Assembly (NCBI GenBank): GCA_963759955.1
Contig: CAVXCA010000082.1
Location: 1 to 64,000 of the forward strand
Origin: Roseiarcus sp963759955
Lineage (GTDB): Bacteria; Pseudomonadota; Alphaproteobacteria; Rhizobiales; Beijerinckiaceae
Direction: 5' to 3'
Length of the DNA stretch: 64,000 bases
Shown: positions 18,558-27,952 of the stretch, piece after piece
How the letters are laid out: each line of letters opens with the position of its first letter
Numbering within the stretch: position 1 is the stretch's first letter
The notes under the pieces: generated by a model
Databases searched by the model: none
The model's input: only the letters and a program-made list of their open reading frames with translations
Told to the model about the DNA's origin: nothing
Made by a program: the position numbers and the translations under genes

Positions 18558-19760
18558 ATGACCCTTCGCGCCCTTTGTCTCGTCGGCTTGTTGTCGCTGT
18601 TCGGCTTCGCCCAGCCGGCGTGGGCCGACGACGGCGCCTTCGTCATCGGCATCATGAACGACCAGTCGGGGCCTTACGCCGATCTTTCCGGACCGAGCTC
18701 GGTCGAGGCGGTTCGCATGGCGATCGAGGATTTCGGCGGAACGGTGCTGGACAAGAAAATCGAGCTTCTCGTCGCCGATCATCAGAACAAGGTCGACGTA
18801 GGCATGGCGATCGCGCGCCAATGGTACGAAGAGCGCGGCGTCACGACGATTTTCGACATCACCAACTCCGGCGTCGCGCTGGCGCTCCAGGGCCTCGCCA
18901 AATCGCACAACCGGCTGGTCATCTTCAATTCGGCTTCGTCGTCCGATCTGACCGGCAAATCCTGCTCGCCCTACACGATGCAGTGGAACGCCGACAATTG
19001 GTCGAACGGCGTCTCGCTGATGCGCCTGTTGATCAAGCAGAAGCTCGACAGCTTCTTCTTCATCACCGCCGATTACGCGTTCGGGGCTTCGCTGGAGGCC
19101 GACGCGCGCGACGCCATCGCCAAGGGGGGCGGGACGACGATCGGCGGCGTCCGGGCGCCCCTCAACACCGCAGATTTCAGCTCCTATCTGTTGTCGGCGC
19201 AGGCCTCGCACGCCAAGGTGGTGGTGCTCGCCAACACCGGCGCCGACCTTTCCACCGCGCTCAAGCAGGCCAACGAATTCGCCATCGCGCCGGCGCAATA
19301 TATCGCCACGCCGATCACCTACCTCAGCGACGTTAATGCGATGGGCCTCGCGATCGCGCACGACCTCACGTTCATGCAGTCCTGGTACTGGGACCTCGAC
19401 GACGCGACGCGCGCCTGGGCGAAGCGCTTCTACGCCCGCACCCAGCGGATGCCCAGCGACAATCAGGCGGTTCTCTATTCCTCGGTGCGCCATTATCTCG
19501 AAGCCGTCGCCAAGGCCGGCACGGACGACGCGCTCACCGTCGCCAAGGCGATGCGCGACGCGCCGATCCACGACGTCTTCACCGACAACGGCCATATCCG
19601 CGAGGACGGCCGCGTCGTCTACGACCGCTATCTGATGAGGGTGAAGACGCCAGCGGAATCGAAATACCCCTGGGACTATCTGACCGTCGTCGCCAAGATT
19701 CCCGCCGACGAGGCGTTCCGCCCGCCGGGCGCTGGCGGCTGCGCGCTGGGCGTTCAGTAG
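18558..19760 (+). CDS. ABC transporter substrate-binding protein, branched-chain amino acid/amide type
   Basis: About 400 residues. A clear signal peptide, MTLRALCLVGLLSLFGFAQPAWA, precedes a type I periplasmic-binding fold (Peripla_BP_6): FVIGIMNDQSGPYADLSGPSSVEAVRMAIEDFGG, then LLVADHQNKVDVGMAIARQW and FNSASSSDLTGKSCSPYTMQWN. These are typical of LivJ/UrtA-like ligand receptors, including amide, urea or aromatic binders. The start at 18558 is chosen for the signal peptide and a GGGAAG upstream; an ATG at 18513 also lies in frame. No permease or ATPase gene accompanies it, so it is an orphan receptor or shares a remote transporter. Ligand unknown. Confidence 0.85.
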   Translation: MTLRALCLVGLLSLFGFAQPAWADDGAFVIGIMNDQSGPYADLSGPSSVEAVRMAIEDFGGTVLDKKIELLVADHQNKVDVGMAIARQWYEERGVTTIFDITNSGVALALQGLAKSHNRLVIFNSASSSDLTGKSCSPYTMQWNADNWSNGVSLMRLLIKQKLDSFFFITADYAFGASLEADARDAIAKGGGTTIGGVRAPLNTADFSSYLLSAQASHAKVVVLANTGADLSTALKQANEFAIAPAQYIATPITYLSDVNAMGLAIAHDLTFMQSWYWDLDDATRAWAKRFYARTQRMPSDNQAVLYSSVRHYLEAVAKAGTDDALTVAKAMRDAPIHDVFTDNGHIREDGRVVYDRYLMRVKTPAESKYPWDYLTVVAKIPADEAFRPPGAGGCALGVQ

Positions 19761-19814
19761 AGGCGGCGCGCCCCGTGCTTGCATGGGCTAACAAAACGTC
19801 ATAGTCGTAAACCG

Positions 19815-20012
19815 TCATTGGCGATCCGGCGCGAGCCGGGTCAAACGGGAACGCGGTGCGGTCCGATCCCAAAAGGGTTCGGGCCAAGGCCGCGGCTGCC
19901 CCCGCAACTGTAAGCGGCGAGCCGCTCTCCATTTGATCCACTGGGACGAAAGCGTCCTGGGAAGGAGGAGAGGGGCGAGAACCCGCGAGCCAGGAGACCG
20001 GCCTTTGATCGT
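19815..20012 (+). ncRNA. cobalamin riboswitch (AdoCbl type)
   Basis: The 5' leader of btuB carries the conserved elements of the cobalamin riboswitch in order: AAACGGGAACGCGGTGCGG (P2-P3 entry), GCGGCTGCCCCCGCAACTGTAAGCGG (the core containing the B12-box region, split here for length as GGCTGCCCCCGCAACTG and TAAGCGG), and the closing GAGCCAGGAGACCGGCC. A GCCGTC/GACGGC hairpin lies directly before the ribosome site GGAGG of btuB, which suggests control of translation initiation. When cobalamin is bound, the operon is expected to be repressed. Edges are approximate. Confidence 0.92.
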
Positions 20013-20051
20013 GCAACCCTAGCCGCCGTCGGTGGGACGGCCGGAGGAACC

Positions 20052-22073
20052 ATGTTCAAAGCCGCATTCCGGCCCGCGAGTCGGGCCGCCCTGGTCGCTA
20101 TTGCGCTGTCGGGGGCGTTCGCCCCGATCGTTCGCGCCGACGAATTGCCTGACATCACGGTGACCGCCGACCGCATCGAGGAGCCGGTCGGCCAGACCGG
20201 CGCCTCGGTGACGATTATCCCTCGCGCCGAAATCGAAAAACTGGGAACCAAGGGCCTCGCCGACGTGCTGCGCGGGGTCGCCGGAATCGACGTCAAGGAA
20301 ACCGGCGGCGTCGGCTCCGCGACCGAGGTTCGCCTGCGCGGCTCCAACCCCGGCGAGACCCTGGTGTTGATCGACGGCGTGCGCATCGGCAACCCGTCCT
20401 CGATCGACGGCTCGGTCGATTTCGGCAATCTTTCCGTCGCCGATATCGAGCGCATCGAGGTGCTGCGCGGGCCGCAATCGGCGCTCTACGGATCGGACGC
20501 GATGGGCGGCGTCATCAACATCATCACCCGCAAGGGCGGCAAGACGCCGCACCGCTCGGTGACGGTGGAGGCGGGCAGCTACGGCACGATCTCGACGCGG
20601 GCGACGATGTCGGGCGGCGACGACCGCTGGACCTATTCGCTCGGCGTCAACGCGCTGCACGCCGACGGCTTTCCGCGTTGGGGGTATCGCGTCGACCAGC
20701 CGTTGTCGCAATTGCTCCCGTACACCCTTTCGCCCCTGCCGCCGTTGCCGGCGGACGATCCGACCAACAAGGGGGGCGCGAGCGGGCGATTTTCCTATCG
20801 CGTCTCCGACGACGTCAGCATCGACGCCGGCTTCTCGCTTTTCGGCAACGCATTCCGTTTCGACAACCCCTACGCGATGCTCCCCGGCGACGTGTTCAGC
20901 CACTACAACACTTCGCAGACGACGATCGCCGACGGCTTCGTGCGCGCGAACGTCGATTCCTTCGGCGGGCTGCTTCACAGCCAGCTCACGGTTTTCAGCA
21001 ACGTCACGACCAGCAACATCTGGGAAACCGAGGGGTGCTACGACCCCGCGTACCCGAACAATTACGGTATGTTCAATTGCCGCTCCGGCTATCAGGGCGC
21101 GCGCTATGGCGCGGAATATCAGGGCGATCTGAAGCTCGGCGCCTTCGGCGGCCTGACCCTGGGCGCTCGCACGGAGACGGAGACCGCGAGCACTTCGCAA
21201 AGCCCCAATCCGGACGACGGGTCGTTCACGCCGATCCGCGCGCAGCAGACGACGAATTCGGTGTTCGCCGAGCATCGCCTGACGCTCGGCGACCGCCTCG
21301 ACCTCACGCTCGGCGGACGGATCGACGCGATCGAACAGGGGCAGACCTTCGCCACCTACCGCGCGACGGCGGCGTATCGGATCGACGAGACGGGAACCAA
21401 GCTGCGCGCCAGCGTCGGAACGGGCGATAAGGCCGCGACGCTCTACCAACGCTTCAGTCAGTATGGCGATTCGTCTTTGGCGCCCGAGCGGAGCTTCGGC
21501 TTCGACGCCGGGATCGACCAGAAATTCGGCGACCGCCTCACCGCGTCGGCGACGGCCTTCGACACGAGCTATCGCAATCTCGTTGATTTCGCGAATGGCC
21601 CTGGCCCTGGCTCTCCGTGCGCGGCCACTCAGATCAACGGCTGCTATTACAACGTCGGCCGCGCGGAGACCAAAGGCGTCGAACTCTCGGCCGACGCGGT
21701 CCTCGTTCCCGAAGTGTGGCGCGCGCGGGCGAGCTACACCTATCTCGACGCGCGCGATCTCGACACGGGCACGCAACTGTTGCAGCGCCCGCGCGACAAG
21801 GGCGCGCTGTCGCTGATTTACGACGGCATCGCCAAGCTCGAGTTGGAGTCGCGGTTGACGCTCGTCGGATCGCGGCTGGACTACGGCCTGACGACCCCAA
21901 GCGTGACGCTGGCGCCCTACGCCAAGCTCGACTTCCTCGCCAACTACAAGTTCAACGACAATTTTTCCATGTTCGGCCGCGTCGAGAACGTCACCGACGC
22001 GCGCTACGAGGAAGTGTATGATTTTGGAACGGCCGGGCGCTCCTATTATGCCGGGATAACCTACAGTTGGTGA
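20052..22073 (+). CDS. btuB: TonB-dependent vitamin B12 receptor BtuB
   Basis: 673 residues. A signal peptide ending near VRADELP precedes a TonB-box-like DITVTADR, then the plug domain (TGASVTIIPRAEIEKLGTKGLADVLRGVAGIDVKETGGVG; RGSNPGETLVLIDGVRIGNPSS; IERIEVLRGPQSALYGSDAMGGVINIIT) and a 22-strand-type barrel ending in aromatic Trp (SYYAGITYSW). BtuB imports cobalamin across the outer membrane using TonB energy. Its placement immediately after a cobalamin riboswitch and ahead of btuFCD fixes the substrate as a corrinoid with high confidence. The start is the ATG behind GGAGGAACC. Confidence 0.95.
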   Translation: MFKAAFRPASRAALVAIALSGAFAPIVRADELPDITVTADRIEEPVGQTGASVTIIPRAEIEKLGTKGLADVLRGVAGIDVKETGGVGSATEVRLRGSNPGETLVLIDGVRIGNPSSIDGSVDFGNLSVADIERIEVLRGPQSALYGSDAMGGVINIITRKGGKTPHRSVTVEAGSYGTISTRATMSGGDDRWTYSLGVNALHADGFPRWGYRVDQPLSQLLPYTLSPLPPLPADDPTNKGGASGRFSYRVSDDVSIDAGFSLFGNAFRFDNPYAMLPGDVFSHYNTSQTTIADGFVRANVDSFGGLLHSQLTVFSNVTTSNIWETEGCYDPAYPNNYGMFNCRSGYQGARYGAEYQGDLKLGAFGGLTLGARTETETASTSQSPNPDDGSFTPIRAQQTTNSVFAEHRLTLGDRLDLTLGGRIDAIEQGQTFATYRATAAYRIDETGTKLRASVGTGDKAATLYQRFSQYGDSSLAPERSFGFDAGIDQKFGDRLTASATAFDTSYRNLVDFANGPGPGSPCAATQINGCYYNVGRAETKGVELSADAVLVPEVWRARASYTYLDARDLDTGTQLLQRPRDKGALSLIYDGIAKLELESRLTLVGSRLDYGLTTPSVTLAPYAKLDFLANYKFNDNFSMFGRVENVTDARYEEVYDFGTAGRSYYAGITYSW

Positions 22074-22077
22074 GGAC

Positions 22078-22980
22078 ATGACGAGAGCGCCGGCGCGGCG
22101 CGGGGCGAACGGGGCGCGCAGGCTCGCGCGGCGCCTCGCGCTCGTCGCCGCGCTGGCGGGCGCCGTCGGCGCGGCGTCGGCGGCCGATGCGGCGGCCAAG
22201 CCGCAGCGCATCGTTTCGATCAACATGTGCATGGACGAACTGGTCCTGCGCCTCGCCGACCGCAGCGCCATCGCTTCGGTCACCTGGCTTTCGCAGGATC
22301 CGCGCAACGCCAACATGGCTGAGGCGGCGAAGGGCCTTCCGGCCAACAACGGGCTTGCGGAGGAGGCGCTCTCCTACCATCCCGACCTTGTGCTCGCCGG
22401 GCCGTTCACCGAGCGCTCGACCATCGCGCTGCTCAGGCAAGTCGGCGCGCCGGTGGTCGAATTCGGCGTCCCTGAGACCTTCGACGATGTGCGGCGGCAG
22501 ATTCGCGAGGTCGCGGCCGTCCTCGGCGAGCCGCAGCGCGGCGAAGCGCTGGCCGCGGAGATCGATCGTCGCCTGGCGCGGATCGCCGTCGACCCGAGCC
22601 GGCCGCCGCTACGTGCGATCATCCTGCGGCCGAACGGCTTCACCGTCGGTCCGGGATCGCTGGTCGACGAAATTCTGCGCCGCGCGGGCATGACCAATCT
22701 CGCCACCCGGCTCGACCTCGGCGCCTATCAGCAGATTCCGCTGGAAAGGCTGGCTATGCTCGACGCGGACGTGCTGATCGTCGACAGCGAGGGCTTCGAA
22801 GCGCCCTCGCTCGCCACCGCGGCGCTGAGCCACCCGATCGTCGCCGCGCTTTCGCGCCATATGAAAGTCGTTGCGCTGCCGTCGCGGCTGTGGACCTGCG
22901 CCGAGCCGGCGTTGGTCGACGCGGTTCAGCGGCTCGCCGAGGCGACCGCAGAGGTCGAAGCCGGGGAGAAGAGCAATTGA
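22078..22980 (+). CDS. btuF: cobalamin ABC transporter periplasmic binding protein
   Basis: 300 residues beginning with a twin-basic leader and a hydrophobic segment (LALVAALAGAVGAASAADAAA) that acts as a signal peptide. The body is a class III (helical-backbone) binding protein: PQRIVSINMCMDELVLRLADRSAIASVTWLSQ, LVLAGPFTERSTIALLRQVGAPVVEFGVPETFDDVRRQIREVAAVLGE. It captures the corrinoid delivered by BtuB and hands it to BtuCD. It begins 5 bp after btuB and its stop overlaps the btuC start, so the genes are co-transcribed under the riboswitch. Confidence 0.9.
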   Translation: MTRAPARRGANGARRLARRLALVAALAGAVGAASAADAAAKPQRIVSINMCMDELVLRLADRSAIASVTWLSQDPRNANMAEAAKGLPANNGLAEEALSYHPDLVLAGPFTERSTIALLRQVGAPVVEFGVPETFDDVRRQIREVAAVLGEPQRGEALAAEIDRRLARIAVDPSRPPLRAIILRPNGFTVGPGSLVDEILRRAGMTNLATRLDLGAYQQIPLERLAMLDADVLIVDSEGFEAPSLATAALSHPIVAALSRHMKVVALPSRLWTCAEPALVDAVQRLAEATAEVEAGEKSN

Positions 22981-23990
22981 GCGGCGCGCTCGCACGCGCC
23001 GAGGGCGCCTATTGGCCGCTCGTCGCCGCGCTCGGCGGCCTGGCGCTCGTCGCGACCCTTGCCTCGCTGGTCGTCGGCTACGTCCATCTCGACGTTTTCG
23101 CGGCGCTGAGCGACGTCGCGCACGGGCGCGCGAGCCTTCCCGCGCTGGTGCTCGTCGAGCTGCGCCTGCCGCGCGCCGCGCTCGGCTGCGCGGTCGGGTT
23201 CAGCCTCGGGCTGACCGGCGCGGCGATGCAGGGGCTGCTGCGCAATCCGCTCGCCGATCCCGGCGTCGTCGGCGTGTCGGGCGGGGCGGCGCTCGGCGCC
23301 GTGGTCGTCTTCTATTCCGGACTCGCCGGCGCCTTCTCGCTCGCGCTGCCGCTGGGAGGCGTCGCCGGCGCGATCGTCGCCGCGCTGGCTCTCTTTGCTA
23401 TTGCCGGTCGCGGCGCCGGCACGATGACGCTGATTCTCGCCGGCGTGACGATCAACAGCCTCGCCGGCGCGCTGACCGCGCTCGCGCTCAATCTTTCTCC
23501 CAACCCCTACGCCGCGTTCGAAATCATGTTCTGGCTGATGGGATCGCTCGCCGACCGTAGCTTGCCCCAGCTTTGGCTGGCGCTGCCGCTGATGCTCGTC
23601 GGCTGGGCGCTGCTGATGTCCTCAGCGCCGGCGCTCGACGCGCTGAGCCTGGGAGAGGACACCGCCAGCAGCCTCGGCTTCGATCTCAAGCGCCTGCGTC
23701 TGACCCTGGTGGCGGGATCGGCTTTGGCGGTCGGCGCGGCCGTCGCCGTCACCGGCGCCATCGGCTTCGTCGGGCTGGTGGTCCCGCATCTCTTGCGTCC
23801 GCTGGTCGGCCATCGGCCCGGCCAGCTGCTCCTCGTCAGCGGTTTCGGCGGCGCGATCGTCCTGCTCGCCGCCGACATTGCGGTTCGTCTGCTGCCGATC
23901 CATCCCGAACTCAAGCTGGGCGTCGTGACTGCGCTGATCGGCGCGCCGTTCCTGCTCTCTCTCATCGATCGCCTGCGGCGGGAGGCGTGA
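22977..23990 (+). CDS. btuC: cobalamin ABC transporter permease (FecCD family)
   Basis: About 337 residues. The TTG start overlaps the btuF stop (TTGA) with GGGGAGAAG upstream; a longer in-frame start at 22890 would sit inside btuF and is less likely. The protein has about ten hydrophobic helices and the FecCD signatures LRLPRAALGCAVGFSLGLTGAAMQGLLRNPLADPGVVGVSGGAALGAV and GAIGFVGLVVPHLLRPLVGHRPGQLL. It forms the inner-membrane channel for cobalamin together with two BtuD subunits. The btuD start overlaps its stop. Confidence 0.92.
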   Translation: MSGALARAEGAYWPLVAALGGLALVATLASLVVGYVHLDVFAALSDVAHGRASLPALVLVELRLPRAALGCAVGFSLGLTGAAMQGLLRNPLADPGVVGVSGGAALGAVVVFYSGLAGAFSLALPLGGVAGAIVAALALFAIAGRGAGTMTLILAGVTINSLAGALTALALNLSPNPYAAFEIMFWLMGSLADRSLPQLWLALPLMLVGWALLMSSAPALDALSLGEDTASSLGFDLKRLRLTLVAGSALAVGAAVAVTGAIGFVGLVVPHLLRPLVGHRPGQLLLVSGFGGAIVLLAADIAVRLLPIHPELKLGVVTALIGAPFLLSLIDRLRREA

Positions 23991-24781
23991 TGCGCATCGA
24001 GGCGACCAGCGCCACCGTCCGTTTCGGCGACACAAATGCGCTCGACCGCGTCGACTGCGCCGTGCGCTCGGGCGAGATGGTCGCCCTCATCGGCCCCAAC
24101 GGGGCGGGCAAGACGACGCTGATGCGCGTCCTCGCCGATTTGCAGCCGTTGCAGACGGGCGAGGCGCGCTACGACGGCAAGCGGGCGAACGAGCTGGCGC
24201 CCGGGGAACTCGCCCGGCGCGTCGCCTTCCTCGCTCAGGGCGGCGAAGCCTATTGGCCGCTGCGGGTCGATCACCTCGTGGCGTTGGGGCGCCTGCCGCA
24301 TCGGCGCGCGTTCTTCGCGCTGAGCGCCGCCGACCACGCGGCGATCGAATCGGCGCTCGCGGCGGCGGACGTCGCGCATCTGCGCGCCCGAACGCTCGGC
24401 GCGCTTTCGGGGGGCGAACGGGCGCGGGTGCTGCTCGCGCGCGCGCTCGCGGTTCAAGCGGAGATGCTGCTGGCCGACGAGCCCGTCGCGGCGCTCGATC
24501 CATTGCACCAGTTGCAGGCGATGGAGCTCTTGCGTTCGGTCGCGCGGAACGGCGCCGGCGTCGTCGCGGTCCTTCACGATCTGACGCTGGCCGTCCGCTT
24601 TTGCGATCGCTTGATCGTGCTCGCGGACGGGCGCGTTCTCGCCGACGGCCCGCCCTCCGTCCTGACCGACGCCGTCGTCGCCGCCGCCTATGGCGTCGAG
24701 GCGTTGCGCGGCGAACGCGGCGGCGAGCCCTTCATCGTGCCGTGGACGGCGATCAGGCCCGCGGCGGCCCCAGGGGCGTGA
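23990..24781 (+). CDS. btuD: cobalamin ABC transporter ATP-binding protein
   Basis: 263 residues of an ABC ATPase: Walker A IGPNGAGKTTLM, Q-loop FLAQGGEAYWPL, signature LSGGERARVLLARAL, Walker B MLLADEPVAALDP and the switch His in AVLHDLTLAVRF. It powers BtuC. The ATG overlaps the btuC stop (ATG at 23990 within TGATG), indicating tight translational coupling. It is the last gene of the operon and is convergent with the hypothetical gene at 24806-25423, only 24 bp away. Confidence 0.92.
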   Translation: MRIEATSATVRFGDTNALDRVDCAVRSGEMVALIGPNGAGKTTLMRVLADLQPLQTGEARYDGKRANELAPGELARRVAFLAQGGEAYWPLRVDHLVALGRLPHRRAFFALSAADHAAIESALAAADVAHLRARTLGALSGGERARVLLARALAVQAEMLLADEPVAALDPLHQLQAMELLRSVARNGAGVVAVLHDLTLAVRFCDRLIVLADGRVLADGPPSVLTDAVVAAAYGVEALRGERGGEPFIVPWTAIRPAAAPGA

Positions 24782-24805
24782 CCCCGCCAGGGGTCGCGCC
24801 GCTCG

Positions 24806-25423
24806 CTATCCCTCGTCGTCGAGCGGCCACGGCGCGCCCTCGTGACCGCCGGCGCCGCGGCCGAAGCGCGCCGGGTCGTCGCCGAGGAGGGCCCCGGCGC
24901 GGGCGCGCGGCTCGGAATCGACGGCGCGACCCTCGTCGTGTTGCGCGGCTTCGGCCCAATGCAGCACGGCGAGCGCCTTGCGCTTGCGGTTGGCGACGTA
25001 TTCCAGCGTCACCAGCCAGGTTGGGCTGGGATCGCGCGGGCGCATGTCCGGCACGCCGTTCTCGATGTTGGCGGCTACTTCGATCTGCAACGCCAGCCAA
25101 TCGATCAATTCACGATCTTGCAATGGGTGAAACCGCCCCAGCGCCTTGCGCCAAAGCTCGGAGCGCTTCGCGCGCGTCCGATCGCGGTAAGGGCGATAGC
25201 GCGTCCAGCGATGCAGCAACCGCCACTTTTCGAAACTTGCGCGGCTCGCCTCGATTTCATCGGCGCGCGGCTCGTCCTTGATCTCTTCCTCGCGCCGCAC
25301 GGCCTCGTGCAGTTCGGCCAGTTGGGCGGCCGTCTCGTTGCGGGTGAAGATCCGCGCCGCGGCGGCGAGGCGCTGGAATCGCGCTTCGTCGGAGATTTCG
25401 CAGGTCGCGCCGCGCTCCGTCAT
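24806..25423 (-). CDS. hypothetical protein, charged and helical, 205 aa
   Basis: Starts at ATG 25423 behind GGGAGGACGCC, a strong ribosome site. The protein is soluble and rich in Arg, Glu and Trp, with a patch of aromatic-basic sequence (FEKWRLLHRWTRYRPYRDRTRAKRSELWRKALGRFHPLQDRELIDWLALQIE, given here only as the clustered Trp/Arg character around residues 70-120). No domain is recognised. The C-terminal ~50 residues are low-complexity Ala/Arg/Gly. Nothing in the neighbourhood suggests a role. Confidence 0.6.
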   Translation of the reverse strand: MTERGATCEISDEARFQRLAAAARIFTRNETAAQLAELHEAVRREEEIKDEPRADEIEASRASFEKWRLLHRWTRYRPYRDRTRAKRSELWRKALGRFHPLQDRELIDWLALQIEVAANIENGVPDMRPRDPSPTWLVTLEYVANRKRKALAVLHWAEAAQHDEGRAVDSEPRARAGALLGDDPARFGRGAGGHEGAPWPLDDEG

Positions 25424-25655
25424 GGCGTCCTCCCGACATTGGCGGGCCGCCGCGCCGATCGAGCCCGCTCGTCGCCCAATATGGGCGCGGGCGGCCCGGC
25501 GCGCCAGAGTTCTGGCGCGGCCGGCGGTTCGGGGCCGTCGAACCTCGCGTGCGCATCGGCGCAGGACTCCGGCGGGCGACCCAGGCGGGCTCGCCCGGTC
25601 ACTATGCCGCAAAGGTCCGCTTGCTAATCCGCGCACGACTTGCCATGGAATAGCT

Positions 25656-26294
25656 ATGCTTCGTCAGTTCCTCATCGCCGACGATCACGCCCTGTTCCGC
25701 ACCGGCCTTCGCTTGCTATTGAGCGACGGTTGCGGGCCGGCCGAAGTGCGCGAGGCGGGGAGCCTGCCCGAATTGCGCGCGCTGCTCGACGAGGACGCGC
25801 AAGTCGATCTCGCCGTCGTCGACCTCGCCATGCCCGGCATGAACGGAGGAAGCTCGATTCGCGAGCTGCGCCAGGCGTTCGCTCAGCTCAGATTCGTCGT
25901 CATGTCCGGCTCGGAGCAGCGCCAGGACGTGCTCGACGCGCTCGCCGCCGGCGCGTTCGGCTATATCCCCAAATCGCTCGACCCCGAGGCGATGGTCGCG
26001 GCGTTCCAGCAAGTCCTGAACGGCGGCATCTACGCGCCGACGCTGCTGTTGACCGAGCCGGCGAAGACCTACGAGCCGTCGCCGTCGATCGACGCCAACA
26101 TCATCGCCATGCTGACGCCGCGCCAATGCGACGTGCTGCGCCTGCTCGGCAAGGGGCAGGCGAACAAGGAGATCGCGCGCGCTCTCGACATTTCCGAAGG
26201 CACCGTCAAGATCCACCTCGCCGCGATCTTCCGCCTGCTCGACGTGCGCAACCGCACCGAGGCGGTGCTGAAGGCGAGCGCGCTGGATATCTGA
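25656..26294 (+). CDS. NarL/FixJ-type response regulator
   Basis: 212 residues: an N-terminal receiver domain with the acidic pair near the start (IADDHALFRTGLRLLL), phospho-acceptor Asp56 in VVDLAMPGMNG and the conserved Lys in GYIPKS; then a GerE/LuxR helix-turn-helix, LTPRQCDVLRLLGKGQANKEIARALDISEGTVKIHLAAIF. Such proteins bind DNA as phosphorylated dimers. A hybrid histidine kinase gene lies convergently 37 bp downstream and is the probable partner. Target genes are not evident from the sequence. Confidence 0.92.
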   Translation: MLRQFLIADDHALFRTGLRLLLSDGCGPAEVREAGSLPELRALLDEDAQVDLAVVDLAMPGMNGGSSIRELRQAFAQLRFVVMSGSEQRQDVLDALAAGAFGYIPKSLDPEAMVAAFQQVLNGGIYAPTLLLTEPAKTYEPSPSIDANIIAMLTPRQCDVLRLLGKGQANKEIARALDISEGTVKIHLAAIFRLLDVRNRTEAVLKASALDI

Positions 26295-26331
26295 CCAAGC
26301 GCGGCCGGACGACGGAAAGCCCAGCCGCCTG

Positions 26332-27873
26332 CTAGCGCACGAGCGCGTGAATCAGGGTCGAATGCAACGCGCGCGAATCGACCGGCTTGGTCAGCCAAGG
26401 CAGGCCCGAGCCGCGCAAGGCGGCGACTGCTTCGGCGTCGGTCGAGCCGCTGATCATGACGACCGGGGCTTCGGCGCCCCTGGCGCGCAACGCTTCGACG
26501 AATTGCAAGCCGGTCGCCCCGTCGCTCAGATCGTAATCGACCACCAGCGCTTCCGGCATGCCCGTGGCGTCGATCGAAGCGCGCGCGGCGGAAATGGTGG
26601 CGGCGGAGGCGACGACGGCGCCCTGGTCGAGGAATTCCTGTTTCATCGCGGCGGCGCAAAGCGGATCGTCGTCGAGGATGAGAATGCGCCGGCCCGCGAG
26701 CGATTCGGCCTGCGCCTCGGGGCGCCATTCCGGGCGCGGCGCCGAGGCCGCTTCGCGCAGCCACAGCGTGAACACGCTGCCCTTGCCCGGCCGCGAGCGC
26801 AACGTGACCCTGCCGCCCATCAGCGCCGCCAGACGCCTGGCGATGGCGAGCCCGAGGCCGATGCCCTCGTTGGGGCCGATCGCGGTCATCTTGTCGCGAT
26901 GAAATTCCTCGAACACGCGCTCGATTCGGTCGGGCGGCACGCCAACGCCGGTGTCGGCGACGACGATTCCCACTTCGCCGCGCCGCCGCCGGGCGCCGAG
27001 CAGCACGCCGCCGCTCCGGGTGAATTTGAACGCGTTGGCGAGCAGATTGCGCAGCGCCAGTTCGGCGAGCGTGCGGTCCGCCACCACCTTGGCGCTGGTC
27101 GGCGCGACGCGGAATTCCAGCCGCCGGTCGCGCGCCGTCGCGCCGAAGCCGGGGCGCAACGCGGCGAACAGTTCGGCGAGCGACGCCGGCGCCAGGTTCG
27201 GCTTGATCAAGCCCGCCTCGATCTTCGAAATGTCGAGCAGGGTGTCGATCATCGAGCGCAAGGAACGCAGCGAACTCTCGACATTGCCCACCAGTTCGGC
27301 CGCCTCGCCCTCGCTCAAGCGCCGCGACAGCGCGCTGACGAACAGCGTCATCGCGTGCAGCGGCTGGCGCAGATCGTGGCTCGCGGCGGCGAGGAACCGC
27401 GACTTGGAGCGGATGGCCTCGACCGCTTCGTCGCGCGCGTCCTGCAATTGGGCCTCGAACGCGCGCTCGCGGGTGATGTCGAGCAGCAACACGAAACAGC
27501 CGAGAACGCGGCCGTTGGCGTCGGTGTCGGGATAGGCGAAGCCGCGCACGACGTTGATCATGCCGCCGGCGAAATCGACCGGCGTCTCGAATTCGACGTG
27601 CGCCCCGACCATCGCGCGTTCGATGTGGGCGCGCGCTCCGGCGACGAACTCCCGGCCGGCTTCGCCGAGGCGCTTGTTGAGATAGGCGGAGGGGCGCGCT
27701 CCGGTCCACGCTTCGACCGTCGCGTTGACAAAATGGCAAACAAAATCAACGTCATAATACGCGACGACGCCGGGCAGCCCGTCGGCCATGACGTTGAGCA
27801 TCTGCGCGTCGCACAAGAAACGCGTGGTGCGCTCCATGCCGAGGCAATGAAAAGGCAGCTGCGGCTTGTTCAT
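26332..27873 (-). CDS. PAS-containing hybrid sensor histidine kinase
   Basis: 513 residues. An N-terminal PAS-like sensor (about 25-150, GVVAYYDVDFVCHFVNATVEAWTG) is followed by HisKA with the phospho-acceptor His166 in AAASHDLRQPLHAMTLF, a GHKL ATPase (NLLANAFKFTRSGG, VADTGVGVPPDRIERVFEEFHR, GIGLGLAIARRLA) and a C-terminal receiver (ILILDDDPLCAAAMK, VVDYDLSDGATG, WLTKPV). There is no transmembrane segment or signal peptide, so it senses a cytoplasmic signal. It is convergent with the NarL-type regulator gene, and the two likely form a phosphorelay. Start supported by GGAAAGGTGTGGG. Confidence 0.92.
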   Translation of the reverse strand: MNKPQLPFHCLGMERTTRFLCDAQMLNVMADGLPGVVAYYDVDFVCHFVNATVEAWTGARPSAYLNKRLGEAGREFVAGARAHIERAMVGAHVEFETPVDFAGGMINVVRGFAYPDTDANGRVLGCFVLLLDITRERAFEAQLQDARDEAVEAIRSKSRFLAAASHDLRQPLHAMTLFVSALSRRLSEGEAAELVGNVESSLRSLRSMIDTLLDISKIEAGLIKPNLAPASLAELFAALRPGFGATARDRRLEFRVAPTSAKVVADRTLAELALRNLLANAFKFTRSGGVLLGARRRRGEVGIVVADTGVGVPPDRIERVFEEFHRDKMTAIGPNEGIGLGLAIARRLAALMGGRVTLRSRPGKGSVFTLWLREAASAPRPEWRPEAQAESLAGRRILILDDDPLCAAAMKQEFLDQGAVVASAATISAARASIDATGMPEALVVDYDLSDGATGLQFVEALRARGAEAPVVMISGSTDAEAVAALRGSGLPWLTKPVDSRALHSTLIHALVR

Positions 27874-27952
27874 CCCACACCTTTCCAGCCGTCCTGCAGC
27901 GGCAAACGGTTAACTTGTGCATCGCGGCGACCAATAGCAAGCGCGCGAACGG

